A stretch of DNA of 64,000 nt from Cephalopachus bancanus (GCA_027257055.1 JAPVLO010000056.1:3100001-3164000), one strand, 5' to 3'. Numbered from the stretch's first letter, positions 32,472-44,110 are shown. Program-made: numbers and translations. Notes: generated by a model not told the origin, from the letters alone.

Positions 32472-33369
32472 TGCCAGCTGTATATCTGACAAGAGCCTAC
32501 CATCTAGGATCTACAAGGAACTCAAATGTGACAAAAAGGGAAAAAAAGCCCCATTACAAAGTGGGCAGAAGATATGAATAGACATTTCTCAAATGAATAC
32601 ATACAAGCAGCCAACAAATACATGAAAAATTGCTCAGCCTCATTAGTCATCAGAGAAATGTGAATTAAAACCACACTGAGATACCACCTAACTCCAGTCA
32701 GGAGGGCCATCATCAATAACTCAAAAAGCAACAGAAGATGTGGGGAAAAGGAAACACTTCGACACTGTTGGTGGGAGTATACATTAGTACAGCCTCTGTG
32801 GAGAACAGTGTGACAATTCCTAAAAGATCTAAAAATCGACCTCCCATATAACCCCACAGTCCCCCTACTGGGAATATACCTGGAGGAACTCAAACCACTC
32901 TATGAAAAAGACACCCTCACATGCATATTTATTGCAGCATTATTTACAATAGCAAAAACGTGGAACCAACCGTACTGCCCACCGAAAGAGGACTGGATTT
33001 TTAAAAAAAGTGGTACATATACACAATGGAATATTATGGGCCATAAAGAAGGACAAAATTATGAACTTCACAGCAACTTGGATGAACATAGAGGCTATAA
33101 TATTGAGTGATTTGTCACAGAAACAAAGAACCGAGTATCACATGTTCTCATTCATAAGTGGACCTTGAACAACTGTCATAATACTATAAGAAAGGTATTG
33201 GCAGTAGTGGGAAATTGCCAGGGAAGGGGGGGTGGGATTGGCAGCTGAGGCAAAATGCCAGGGGAGTGGCAGGGGGTGGGCACATCTCATCAACAAGGGT
33301 ACCTGCATAATGAACATTTGTATACCTAACCCTGAATTGTACCCCACATATTAAAAATACATTTTTTTA
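32472..33369 (+). mobile_element. 5'-truncated L1, lineage-specific, two-hairpin 3' UTR
   Basis: Forward L1 from mid ORF2 ('gtatatctgacaagagccta') to the 3' end ('cataatgaacatttgtatac', 'ccctgaattgtaccccacat'). The target duplication is AAAGAGACATAAACC at 32457-32471 and AAAGAGACACAAACC at 33370-33384. The ORF2 frame is broken by indels. The 3' UTR has two tandem TTGGCAG units. Confidence 0.93.
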
Positions 33370-33384
33370 AAAGAGACACAAACC

Positions 33385-33540
33385 CAGAGAGACAACATAG
33401 CACAGGGGGCAAGGGCAAGGGCTGTGGCCTTATACAAACCTGTATCTAGTTCCTGATGCATCATTTACTAACTGTGAGCTAGTTTCCCTCATCTTAAGAA
33501 AGCGACAACAACAATAAAAATACTCACTGAGAATCATGAC
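33385..33540 (+). repeat. MIR SINE fragment
   Basis: 'ggcaagggctgtggccttat', 'catttactaactgtgagcta', 'gtttccctcatcttaagaaa' follow forward MIR order. Confidence 0.55.
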
Positions 33541-34590
33541 CCACCTACTATTTTCCTGTTTTCAAGTTGAACAATACTGAGAACAAGCGGAAATGTTTAC
33601 TTTCTCCAGAAATAATTGCTCCTGGAAAATAAAAATGAGAACAAACTAAAATAGCTTATTGAGACCATCAGCGTATTCTTCAAGACTCACATCGGGATCA
33701 GCCTTGCTGAGTCCACGAATCCAAAGAGATTTTATTGTGAACTCGACTCAATCCCCACCAGTTCTAAGACCCTAAAACTCTTTACAAGCCTTTCCCTGAC
33801 CTCCCCCTGCTAAGTTGGTGCTTTCCTTCTAGCAGTAGTTTTATTAATGTATTGCTTAATCAACTTTTGGTGGTTTTGGAGGGATCTGATAGCTGACATT
33901 ACTTCACAGTCTGTTTGGAGGGATTGTATTAGATAAGGAAAGAAAACATTTAGCTCCGTGTCTAGTACTTGGTAAGTATACTCTAAATAATATTATTATC
34001 ACTATGATTGGTGAACAGACTTATTGCTTCCAGCTGAATAAATTCATTGAGCCATCCTTTTAACAATCTTTCATTGAACTAGTACTCCTGGGCCATGTTC
34101 TAGTCCTTGGAGATACAGAGATGAGTAGTTACTGTCTTTGAGGAGTTTTTTACTTACGGGATAAAACAGACAGGTAAAGTTGAAGATGTATTAGAGGGTG
34201 ATCAGCCAAGGTGGAAAGGGGCACAAAACAAAATAGTGGCATAAGAAAAGGAGGCATCATTTTGTCCTGGAGGTGATAACATCAGGCTCTAGGAGTGGAA
34301 GAGAGAGTGCTCAATGGCCTGAATTCTGGAGGTTGAATAGAAGTGTGCCAGACAATCATAAATAAGGACAGAGAATGCCTCTCATTGAGAGGGAATAGGT
34401 CAGGTAGTGCCATGGTGCATCGGATACAGCTGGTAAGCCTGGGGGGAGAAATAACCTAGTTCTCCATGATGGAAGTTGAGGATGAGGGTGCAGGGATAGG
34501 CAGGTGAATATCAAGGAGTGCTTTGTATGAACGTGAAGGATCCTGGGCCTTATTTTGAGGAAAAAGTATCATTAATATCATTGAACCTGA
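33541..34590. other. Unique and decayed-repeat sequence
   Basis: 33760-33990 has L2-like text ('cctttccctgacctccccct', 'tctagtacttggtaagtata'). 34045-34555 follows the same ancient repeat as at 22340 ('agatacagagatgagtagtt', 'ctttgtatgaacgtgaagga'). No gene. Confidence 0.4.
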
Positions 34591-34594
34591 AGAA

Positions 34595-34830
34595 TATTGT
34601 TTACTATATGCCAGGTGCTGTTCTAAACACATTATTTACTTAACACATTATATGCATTAAACTTATTTCATCCTTGCAACAACCTTAACTTTACTGATGA
34701 GGAAAATCAAGCCACAAACAATTAACCTGCTGAAAATTACACAGCTCAAAAGTGACAGAACCAGGATTTGAACTTAGGCAATCTGGCTGTCAATCCATGC
34801 TCTTAGTCACTACCCTAAACTACTTCTGAT
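34595..34830 (-). repeat. MIR SINE, near full length
   Basis: Reverse MIR: 'actatatgccaggtgctgtt', 'tttcatccttgcaacaacct', 'actgatgaggaaaatcaagc', 'cagaaccaggatttgaactt', 'tccatgctcttagtcactac'. Confidence 0.9.
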
Positions 34831-35620
34831 GGGATCAAATATCTGTTTGAGAATGATCACTCCGCCAACAAAAGAAAAAGAGATATCAGGAGCTAAACCT
34901 GAAGGCATAGGGAAAAAGTGGTTATTGGATCTTCTCCGAAGGCGTACTCCATAGGTTTTAAAGAATGACACGACTAGTTGAGTGTGAATATATGAAAAGA
35001 CCACTAGCGCAGCCACAGGTAAGAATGATGAAAAGAAACAATTTGAAGTCAGGGGGACCAGAAAGTTAGAAACCACTGTAAGAGCCCTGGCTACAGGTGA
35101 TTACATCTGCAGTTCAACTTCAGGACCCAGAAGAAGAGGTGCCTAGACTCTCATTATTCCCCGATACATAGTCACATCTCAAACCCAAATTAAGCCACAG
35201 GACAGGAATTTCAAACCAGTACATGGGCACCGGTGTTTTCAAGAAATGTCAGCAGGCTTAAGTGTTCCACAGAGGAGTTTCCTAACCATAATTGATGTGT
35301 TAAACCTCAGCAGCTGTTTACACAACGCGGTGGACACCCACAGGAATAACAGTCAGCACTGAGTGCTACTAAGTGAGGGCGTGCATTAGACTAAGACCGT
35401 CTGTGTGTCACCTGTTCCTTCACATCTTATTACCTGGCTATTAGATGGCACATCTGTAATCCGTGGCAATCACAAGTAGGCCAGGCGGGGACGGCACTGT
35501 GATCATGATGAATGGGATTCTGTCTGCATCACTGGGAATGTTCCATAAATGGCTGCTGGATCCTGGGCCACTTTCATAATTTATGGAGAGATAAATCTTG
35601 CTGTGCATCTCCAGAGACAG
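34831..35620. other. Unique sequence, possible conserved element
   Basis: No gene. 35225-35500 has several CpGs (accgg, acgcggtgg, gggcgtgc, agaccgtc, ggcggggacggc) in non-repeat DNA where CpG is otherwise rare, which is unusual in this window. Purely suggestive. Confidence 0.3.
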
Positions 35621-35633
35621 TCTCTCTCTCTCC

Positions 35634-35677
<44 letters not shown>

Positions 35678-35700
35678 CTTTCTCTTTCTGTCTCTCTCTG
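35621..35700. repeat. (TC)n microsatellite
   Basis: Long CT run with CCCTCTC and TTTC interruptions. Generates Leu-Ser or Arg-Glu frames on the two strands that are not coding. Confidence 0.95.
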
Positions 35701-37335
35701 CCTTCTCTAGTGGAATGTTATTGGAAAAATTCTGCCCAATCCTACATTTAACTCTTAAATGCCACCTTTTCACAGTATCTAGACTCAGCAAAGCCCAGAG
35801 ATTCAAGTAAGGACTAGCCAAGTTTCACTGTCAAGGCTAAAGGTGGGAGACAGATGCAGGAGAAAGAAAATGAGCTCCATGTGCTATGATTTTTAAAAAT
35901 TCTGCTGCCCAGTCTTTGGCAGGAGAATTTCTAAAAAAGCTATTTGGCCAGGGACTTCCTTCTTCTTGTGGAGCAGGTAGTGATATTGATAGTCTACTGA
36001 AGAAGCTTTAGAAAACTCTGACCTACAAGATGTGGTCTGGGCTCAAAGCTGACTTCTGTGACTGTAAGGAGATTGTATTAGAACAGATATGTGTACACCT
36101 ATTTTGTCTCAATAAATACAACAGCCTGGTCTGCTTATTTTAGTTAGATCCTCAACTTGGCATAGTAAATACATTACTGAACATGAAGTATACTCAAAGA
36201 GACATCCCCTAAGATGTTGTGATCAGTAGTTGAGGTGTGAGGAGGTGGTGGGAGCATTATGGGTGCTACACAAATGATGCTCTGAAATCCATGTTTCTTC
36301 TAGTTGGGCGAAACCTGTTTTCCAAATGAGTCAATATCAAGTAGTTGCACTTCCTACTTAAAGGAGAAAATTAGAACACCTTCTGCATCCTCAAATCACA
36401 TCTTCCACACCTGCAATAATAATAGCAGATCAATAATAGCACCCCCCTTCCTATGGTGTAAGAATTCCATGAGATGACACATTTAAGACATCATGTCAGA
36501 CATAGTGAAAGCTCTGTCAATATTATTATTAGCTTGTCTTCTAGCTTTTGTTGTAGCTATTTATGCTTGTGCCAGCTTTTTGGGTGAGTTTTATGGCATT
36601 CTCATTACAGAGAATGGTTTAAGTTATTTTCAAGAATAAAATACTGAATGCGTAACTTCACAGTTTGTTAGAGATAAAGGTATGAGTTGGGGGAACTGTT
36701 AAGTTGCAGTACTTCCAGTGGGCATAACCAGGCAAGCAAATCTCCATATGAAATGTGGTGTCAAGGAAGTCTGGTTCTGCCCTGGTGTGTGGCAATGGCT
36801 CCTGTGCTAAAGGTTATTTGGTTCAGAATAAGCATAGTCCAAATCCCAGCATCCATAGGCAATGGCTTTGCGATTTCTTCTGCCTGCTGTCTATTGGTAG
36901 CACCTGTTGTTTGGAGGCAGCCAGTCTCCCACATCCCTGAGCTTGTAGGGTGTCACACATGGGCCCAACTGCAGGTGATGTGCCTCAAGCAGCCTGTATC
37001 ATATCTCACCCTATCTTCTCTTCACTGAGATGGAGGAAGGGTGGACAGGACTTTGGCCACAACTGTCCAGGCAGAAGTGGAGAGTTGTGGATGAGGGGCA
37101 GATGGGCACCGGGAGGGAGAAAACCAGGAAGACACATGAGTGACAGAGCAGAGCAGATAAAAGTCTTGTCCACCCTCCTACCTCACAGAAACTCCTGGCC
37201 TCCTGAAATGCATATTTCAGTGGTCCTTGGGAAGATAGAGAATGGCATACTGCCATGCAGGGGATATGTAGCTGATGTACTCAATGTCTGTATTCTTTCT
37301 GCCTTCTGCAAACATCACATTGAAGGCAACAACAG
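35701..37335. other. Unique sequence, overlapping short frames
   Basis: 36687-37432 carries three overlapping forward frames (113, 61 and 160 codons) and an 81-codon reverse one. None has a recognisable domain, and the largest runs into a MIR. 36680-37200 may be an old LTR-like unit, but the family is not identified. Confidence 0.4.
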
Positions 37336-37339
37336 AAAA

Positions 37340-37500
37340 GGCAGCAACACCTGTTATTTTCTAAGAGTTTTAACAAAAGTCTTAGGAAAAAAGATACCAT
37401 CATTACCCCTGCTTTCTGAAACAGAGCCATAGCAAGGTTAAGCTAAGCCAGGTGGCAGTAGGGGAGTCAGGATAAGAGGCTGGGTCTAATGGAAGTCATT
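37340..37500 (-). repeat. MIR SINE fragment
   Basis: 'aacacctgttattttctaag', 'taccatcattacccctgctt', 'agagccatagcaaggttaag', 'ggtggcagtagggga' in reverse MIR order. Confidence 0.5.
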
Positions 37501-37574
37501 GCCAGTCTTATCCACTATGCTGTTATTAGTGTATTGGGCACCAGTCATAAAATTCTGATTCCTTCTCGAGCTGA

Positions 37575-37815
37575 GCACTTATTCAGTGCAAGTCAGTGCT
37601 CCATGCTTCTATGAGTGTTTATCACTTGGCTGAAGTGGTCAGGGCAGATGTTATGTAAGTGATGGCCTATATTAACTCAATCTTTCGCACAACCCGGGAA
37701 GAGAGAAAGCAGAGGTTCAGGTGGGTTAAGACACTTGTTCGGTAATGGTACTATCACATCTATAAAATAGCAGAGAAGAAACCTAAGTTTCAAAGCTCTG
37801 AGGTCCTGAGAAGAT
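37575..37815 (-). repeat. MIR SINE
   Basis: 'gagcacttattcagtgcaag', 'aactcaatctttcgcacaac', 'caggtgggttaagacacttg', 'aatagcagagaagaaaccta' in reverse MIR order with gaps. Confidence 0.55.
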
Positions 37816-38195
37816 GTCCTCAAATCTTCCATAAAGAGGGTCAGCCCTGGAAGGAGAAAATCAGGAGATATATCCAACTACATGAGAGGATGCACCAGTC
37901 AGGGCCAAGAGGGCAATAGAACTAATTACTCCCTTCTAATTCAAGTATAGATGTTTCTAAACTGAAGGGATGAGGAGGAGGAATTTGGAAAGAGATGTGA
38001 AGTCATTATATAACAAGGTCAGTGGACAGCCCTTGTAAATTTTGGGAAGGGGTGCAGGTGGGCATGGTGGGGGATCTTTGAACATTGATGTCTCTGCCTC
38101 TCGTAGGAGGCACTGAACTTGAAGACAAGAACTGGGTTTTCTTTCTTTCTGATCTTCAGAATCAAATTAAGTTCTCAACATGGTTCAGTAGTTGG
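37816..38195. other. Unique sequence with a G-rich run
   Basis: No gene. 38043-38073 has four G-tracts of at least three (gggaagggg, gtgggcat, ggtggggg) and is a potential G-quadruplex on the forward strand. Confidence 0.45.
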
Positions 38196-38199
38196 ATCA

Positions 38200-38975
38200 A
38201 TACATAAAATAAAAAAATGAATACCCATTTCACATCCATTAGGATGGCAATTATATGTTAAAAAATTTAAAAAGCATAAGTGTTGAGAATGTGAAGAAAT
38301 TAGAATTCTTGTGCATTGCTGATGGGAACAGAAAATGGTACAACCCCTGTGGAAAATGGTATGGCAGTTCCTCAAAAAATTAAACACAGAATTACCATAT
38401 GATTCAGTCATTCTAGTATATACACAAAATAATTAAAAGCAGAGACTGGAACAGACATTTGTATACCCATATTCCCTGATATTCATAGCAGTGTTATTCA
38501 CAGCTAAAAGATGAAAGTAATCCAAGTATGCAAAGACTGATGAATGGATGAACAAAATATGGCATAAACATACAATGGAATACTATTTAGCCCTATAAAG
38601 CAAGGAAACTTTGACATATGCTACAACATGGATGAAACTTGAAGACAAGTAAAAAAGCCAGTCATATAAAAACAAATATTGTATGATTCCAGTTATATGA
38701 GATATCTATAATAGTCAAATTCATAGAGACAGAAAATAGAATGATGATTTCTGGGGGCTTGGCCTAGGAGGTGGGGAATGTGGAGTTATTGTTTAATGAG
38801 TACAAAATGTCAATTGGGAAAGATTCAAAAAACCTTCTGGAGACAAATGATGACAATAGTTATATAACAAGGTAAATGTTCTCAGTGTCACAGAACCAAA
38901 CACTTAGAAAGGATCAAAACAGTAACTTTTATGTCATGCATATCCTACCACAGTAAAAAAGAAAAACAGAAGGGC
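38200..38975 (+). mobile_element. Old L1M-type fragment, 3' end
   Basis: Forward old L1: 'acatccattaggatggcaat', 'gtgcattgctgatgggaaca', 'ctgtggaaaatggtatggca', 'aatactatttagccctataa', 'attccagttatatgagatat', 'gaatgatgatttctgggggc', 'aatgagtacaaaatgtcaat'. Heavily diverged, no open frame. Older than the lineage-specific copies. Confidence 0.88.
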
Positions 38976-39360
38976 AACCTCTTTCAGGTCCCCTCCCACT
39001 ATGGAAGCTTTTCTGTCTTCTTAATAAATCCTACTTATTAAAGTAAAAAAGAATAAATAACTAATGGATGAATATCACAAGTGCACTTCTCATGGTTTCT
39101 TTCTCTTTCAGTCCCTCCTGCTTACTTAGACTGTGAAGTATATGTGTTTGAGAATTATCTTTTCTCTTTGTAATAATATGGATCTGAGCAAAGGACCAAC
39201 TGCATTCCAGCAGCACCTGTATTCTCCAAAGACTCATGTAATTTTAAAATAAGGGGCGTTGGTGGGAAAGGGCATTCTGGAATAAGAATCCTACAGACAG
39301 TTTCTTCCAGATGAAGAAGACAGGGTATGCAGGATAAGCTACTCATAACAGTCCAATATG
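38976..39360. other. Unique sequence
   Basis: No gene. A few AATAAA strings occur near 39020-39060 by AT-richness. Confidence 0.4.
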
Positions 39361-39364
39361 GGGA

Positions 39365-39480
39365 AGAACAGTGGTGGTGGAGTCGGATGATCTGTTTGAA
39401 AATCCCAAGGCAATTACTGCAGAGTATTGTACAAGTCAGGTCAGTTCTCAACCTTCAGTGTTCTCACCTGGAAGATGCAG
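39365..39480 (+). repeat. Possible MIR fragment
   Basis: 'gtggtggagtcggatgatct', 'aagtcaggtcagttctcaac', 'gtgttctcacctggaagatg' keep a weak forward MIR order. Confidence 0.4.
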
Positions 39481-40340
39481 GTGCATGAGGGTGGGGGCAA
39501 GGGTGGTAGATAAAAAGGGTGAACTGTGAAGTTCTGTGCCACTATAAGGCAACTCCACTGGCACCAATCATGCAGCCTAGTGCTGGGCCAGGTGTGGTAA
39601 TAAGAAATTGTTAAATGTAAGATGGAACAGCAGACTGAGCAGGCAGTGAGAGGTTCATCAGTGTTGAGACCCAACGCTGAGATGCATCAGGTAAGTGGCA
39701 CCACTAGAGAGAGTACTCTTGATTATCAGAAGGAAATAAACCCTCAAGTCCTCCACCTACTTATGTTCCTTGGCTAATAGATCTGGAGAAAAAAAACTCA
39801 CCATGCAGGAAGATTCACTGATTCCTAAGGACAGTTGCTGGCTTTAAAAATCCATCAGCACCTGTCTGTTGGGTTAGCCAGTTGCAGGGTAGAAGAGACC
39901 AGGGTCATCTCTCAGAAAGCTGGTAAGAATTGAGGCTGCTTGCTGTCCAGGGTGGGACATAGGTAGAAAGCAGGCAGTGAGGCTGCCTCCCAGTGCATCG
40001 ATCAGGAAAGAGAAGAGACTGGTCCTGGATCACTGTGATCCAAATCATGACAGATCTCTGTAGGCTACAGTCAGCCATTTATTTTATCTATGACTTGTGT
40101 AGAAAGACCCTGTGCTTGGTTTAATGCTCTACCACTGTTGCCTTGCAATTCAAAATACTTTTTAAATAGGAGGCTCTAGTTTCCTTTTGCACTGGGCTCT
40201 TCAAATTATGTAGCCAGTTCCATAGATGGTAAAATATGACTAAGTGCCTACTATTTTCCAGGTTCAGTCTTATCAGAGAAATGAGGATGGATTTGAAATG
40301 AGGAAGAAAAGGGAAGAGAGAGAGGAAAGAATGAAAATAT
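39481..40340. other. Unique sequence
   Basis: No gene or clear repeat. Reverse frame 39441-39674 lacks any domain. Confidence 0.4.
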
Positions 40341-40344
40341 TAAA

Positions 40345-40680
40345 CTCAAATGTCACTTTTTTCATAAGGCTGCCCAAAACCACCCTATTTAAAACTGCAA
40401 CTTGCTTCCCCAACCCCTCTCCTGACAGCCATTTCTGTGATGAACTTCAAAAAAATTCTCAATTGTATTTACTAGCATCTAATGTACCACATACCTTATT
40501 CACTTAGTATGTTTATATTTCTTGTCTGACTTACCCACCTAGAATATAAGTTCTGTGAGGGCAGGGGTCTGTAGCTATTTTATTCATGGATGTAACCCAA
40601 GTGCCTAACAATTCCTGACATGCTGCAGGCCCTCAATGGATTTTCCATAGATGAAAGAACGAACTAAGCACCTAGTATCT
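40345..40680 (+). repeat. L2 LINE 3' end
   Basis: Good L2 order: 'atgtcacttttttcataagg', 'ctgcccaaaaccaccctatt', 'acccacctagaatataagtt', 'ctgtgagggcaggggtctgt', 'ggccctcaatggattttcca'. Followed by 'tagatgaaagaacgaac', the decayed terminal repeat. Confidence 0.8.
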
Positions 40681-41235
40681 GTGAAGACCTGGGCTAAGCT
40701 AGTTGCGCAGATTGCCTTGCTATTCCTTCCAAGGGCCTTACAAGGTTTTGTCATTGATTTACTATGTGTAGGGGACAAATTAGGTCCTGGGAGCACAAAC
40801 ATAGAAATGTTTGGAGACCTGCCCTCAATTTAGATGACAGCAATTTAGTGATAATCTTTTGTAATGAAGAAGCTGAGGCACAGAGAGGTTGAGTCATTTG
40901 CCAAACATTAACACAGAGAAAACCCCTGTTTTCCAGAAGAGTGTAGGGAGGAAGTGGGGAGTGGGAAGGGGGACATGGCAGACGGAGGAGTCAGCAAGGG
41001 AGAAGCCATGCCCTGATCTTTAGATGGCTAGCTTTTGGGTTCTTCCTGAAGAAGAAAAGGAAGCTCAAGGAAGGGAACAGGAAGGACCCCAGAAATCTTA
41101 GCATTCAGGAAAGGTGGGCATTTCCTTGGAATTCAACTCCACATCTAGAGGAAATGGTTTTGCATCAACCGAGACATGACTTTCACCCCCACCCCACCCG
41201 GGACTCATACCTCCTTGATGTCTCTAAGCCAGGTA
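40681..41235. other. Unique sequence with MIR scrap and G-rich run
   Basis: 40860-40910 ('aagctgaggcacagagaggt') is a MIR core in reverse orientation. 40946-40972 is a potential G-quadruplex (gggaggaagtggggagtggg followed by aaggggg). No gene. Confidence 0.5.
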
Positions 41236-41239
41236 GATG

Positions 41240-41430
41240 TGCCTCAGTGAAAAGAGTCCTAAACTTGAACTCAGGAGGCCTGGATCAAAGTCTTGTCCTT
41301 GCCACTCATGGTGTTTCCTTGGGTTAGTGAGTACCCTCACTGCTCCAAACCCTGCTATTCAAATGGGGGCACACTTTTACAATGAATATCACATCATGAC
41401 ATTGCTTGTAAAATACTGCATACCACAAAG
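41240..41430 (+). repeat. MIR SINE
   Basis: 'aaaagagtcctaaacttgaa', 'ctcaggaggcctggatcaaa', 'gtcttgtccttgccactcat', 'gtttccttgggttagtgagt', 'ttcaaatgggggcac' in forward MIR order. Confidence 0.7.
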
Positions 41431-41494
41431 CAGCCCTTAGAGTGCTGAAGAAGGCATTTATCTCAGAGTCAAAAGTTATACCCTCTCTACCCCC

Positions 41495-41890
41495 AATTCA
41501 TTATGAGTAGTGTGGTCTTTGGCAACCCCCCGGCTCTTTTCTTTTTTTTTGGAGTCTCACTCTGTTGCCCAGGCTGGAGTGCAGTGGCATGCTCACAGCC
41601 ACTCCACCAGCATTGACCTGCTGGGCTCCGGCGATCCTTTCGCCCCAGCCTTCCAAGTAGCTGGAACTACAGGTGCGTGCTACCATTCCTGACTAATTTT
41701 TTAAAAATTTATTGTAGAGACTGGGTCTCAACAAGTTGCCTGGGCTGGTCTGGAACCTGCAGGCTAGGGCAATCTGCTAGCCTCAGCCTCCCAGCATGCT
41801 GGGATTACAGACTGAGTCATGGACCCAGTCAGCAAACCTCTTAACCACTCTGAGCCTACCTTTCTTTTTCAATGAGCCACTTTTAAAAGG
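41495..41890 (+). repeat. MIR SINE split by an Alu
   Basis: Left piece 41495-41530 ('gagtagtgtggtctttggca') and right piece 41832-41890 ('gcaaacctcttaaccactct', 'gagcctacctttctttttca') join across the Alu into one forward MIR. Confidence 0.65.
41538..41830 (-). mobile_element. Alu SINE, lineage-type dimer
   Basis: Reverse dimer: poly-T, 'ggagtctcactctgttgccc', 'gcattgacctgctgggctcc', 'agccttccaagtagctggaa', a linker, 'cagcctcccagcatgctggg'. The target duplication is short and eroded (GGCAACC / AGCAAACC). Confidence 0.9.
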
Positions 41891-42096
41891 GGGAGACAGG
41901 GAGGGAGAGAAAGAGAGAGAGAGAGAGGAAATTGACTAGTTTGGGAACTTGATTTACAATCTCAACCCCATAAGCATAAGGTTTTAGTCAACTCTGAAAA
42001 CTTCACTCGAAATCAGTTTAGACCTTCAGAAGGTCAAATCTTCCAACCAAAGCATCGATTACATTCTCTGCTTTTCCCCTAAAGCCTGTCGCCTTT
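41891..42096. other. Short (GA)n run and unique sequence
   Basis: 41890-41931 is a GGGA/GA run. The rest is unique. Confidence 0.5.
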
Positions 42097-42111
42097 AAAA
42101 GTTGCAGAATG

Positions 42112-43292
42112 AGGTTTTGTCTTTAGGTCTTTGATCCATTTAGAGTTGATTTTTGTGTATGGTGATAGGTAGGGGTCCTGATTTAATCTTCTGTATGTGG
42201 TCAGCCAGTTTTCTCAGCACCATTTTCTGAATAGGTTCTCATCTCCCCAGTGGTTGGTAGTGGAGGCTTTGTCAATGATGAGTTGGTTGAGAAATTGAGG
42301 TTTTGCTTCTGGAATCTTTATTCTGTGCCATTGGTCTATATGGCTGTTCTTGTACCAATACCAGTCTGTTTTGATTATTGTAGCTTTCTAATAAAGTTTA
42401 AAGTCTGGGAGTGTAATACTTCCCACTTGGTTTTTTGTTTTTTTTTGGAGTTTTTTTTTGTTGTTGAGGATTGTTTTGGCTATTCATGGTCATTTATGTT
42501 TCCATATAAATTCCCGTATTTTTGTTTCCAGGTCTGAGAAGAATACTGCTGGTAATTTCATGGATATTGCATTAAATCTGTAGATTGCCTTTGGTAGGAT
42601 GGACATCTTAATAATGTTGATTGTTCCAATCCATGAACATGAAATATTTTTCCATTTGTTTGTTTCATCTTTCATTTCTTTGAGCTATGTTGGTGGGAGT
42701 ATAAACTAGTACAACCTTTTGTGGAGCACAATTTGGCAATTACTAAAAGATCTAAAAATTGACCTTCCATATGACCCCACAACCCCCCTACTGGGAATAT
42801 ACCTGGAGGAACTCAAATCATTCTATAAAAACAGTACCTGCACACACATGTCTATTGCATCATTATTCACAATAGCAAAAACATGGAACCAGCTATGCTG
42901 CGCTTCGAAAGAGGATGGGATTTTAAAAATGTGGTACATATACATTATGGAATATTATGCAGCCATAACGAAGGACAAAATTATGAACTTTGCAACAACT
43001 TGGATGGACTCGGAGGCTGTAATACTAAGTGATCTATCACAGAAACAAAGAACGGAGTACCACATGTTCTCACTCATAAGCGGACCTTGAACAATTATCA
43101 TAATACAATGAGAAAGAAATTGGCAGTATTGGAAAACTGCTAGCAGAGGGGGGCAGGATTGGCAGTAGTGGGAAACTGCCTGGGTGGCGGGGCACACTTC
43201 ATCAACAAGGGTACCTGCATAATGAACAAATGTATACATAACCCTGTATTGTACACCATGTCTTTAATATAAAAAAAATTAAAAAATAAAAT
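42112..43292 (+). mobile_element. Twin-primed L1 with long inverted 5' end
   Basis: 42112-42686 reads ORF2 on the reverse strand (61 residues at 42490-42675 include [20 protein letters not shown], an L1 ORF2 match). From about 42687 to 43292 the forward strand carries the ORF2 C-terminus and the 3' UTR with tail. The forward part keeps a 123-codon frame (42719-43090) that runs to the natural ORF2 stop, so this copy is relatively young. A perfect 15-bp target duplication AAAAGTTGCAGAATG lies at 42097-42111 and 43293-43307. Confidence 0.97.
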
Positions 43293-43309
43293 AAAAGTTG
43301 CAGAATGTG

Positions 43310-43910
43310 CCTAATCTTAAGTCCCAACTTTGCTTAACCTTTGCTGACTCTTTCAGCCCTGAGAGTGTTATCAGATCACTGAGGCAGAAAAGAAAGTGAG
43401 GTGTCCCCAGGAGACCTGCTATACTTTCCCAATTCAATTCCAAGAAGCAATTCAGTTCTCTGTATATTAAAAGTAGTCAAGTTATTGCAAATGTCTAGTC
43501 AATTTCAAATGTCACCAGCTACCAGTAAACAAAAAAAAGCCGGCTATGTTCAGGACTGGATCATTTAAAACATAATTATAATAAATGATTTAAAGGAGCT
43601 CTTTTAATTACCGCAACATATCAAAGCCTCAGGAAGGTATTCCAGAAGAATTGTTTTCTATTGTAACTGCATAAATTTAAATGCCATTAATTTCATATCT
43701 GTCATTCACTTTTCTTCTACTACATTGATCTCTGTATCAGGGAATTCAATGCCTCCCATTTCATTTGGGGATTTCATGGTTTTGACTCAGGAAAAGCTTT
43801 GTTTTCAGTCCTTCAGTTCCCAAATGCCATTTCTACTCCAAAGCATAAATTACGAGACCAAGTGAAGACCAAGACGAAGGAAAAGAAGTGATACTAGGTG
43901 AAGGAATGGG
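43310..43910. other. Unique sequence, possible conserved element
   Basis: No gene. 43545-43720 is AT-rich but ordered text with repeated TAATTA/ATAAAT homeodomain-like cores ('tcttttaattaccgcaacat') outside any repeat. Inference only. Confidence 0.3.
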
Positions 43911-43914
43911 AAAG

Positions 43915-44110
43915 ATCATTGGATTTGTGATTAAAGGATAGTTTTTACTACTGGTTCTGTCACTAATTTGCTATGTATCCTTGGGCAAGTCCCATCAACT
44001 ATCAGGGCCTCAGTTTCTGCATCTAGAAAGTGGGAATAAGAATAATTTCTAACCCTGCCTGTCTTTCAAGTTTGAATGAAAAATGAGAAAGGACTGTACA
44101 AACCTTCATT
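43915..44110 (+). repeat. MIR SINE
   Basis: 'actggttctgtcactaattt', 'gctatgtatccttgggcaag', 'gcctcagtttctgcatctag', 'gggaataagaataatttcta' in forward MIR order. Confidence 0.88.

Noticed and set aside
35441..35821. Arg-Glu-rich 126-codon reverse frame
   Set aside because: Its core is the (TC)n microsatellite; no domain elsewhere.
36950..37432. 160-codon forward frame
   Set aside because: No recognisable domain; its 3' end runs through a MIR; two other forward frames overlap upstream.
42719..43090. Open 123-codon frame as a possible host gene
   Set aside because: It is the C-terminal end of L1 ORF2 in a 5'-inverted, truncated copy; no start or promoter of its own.
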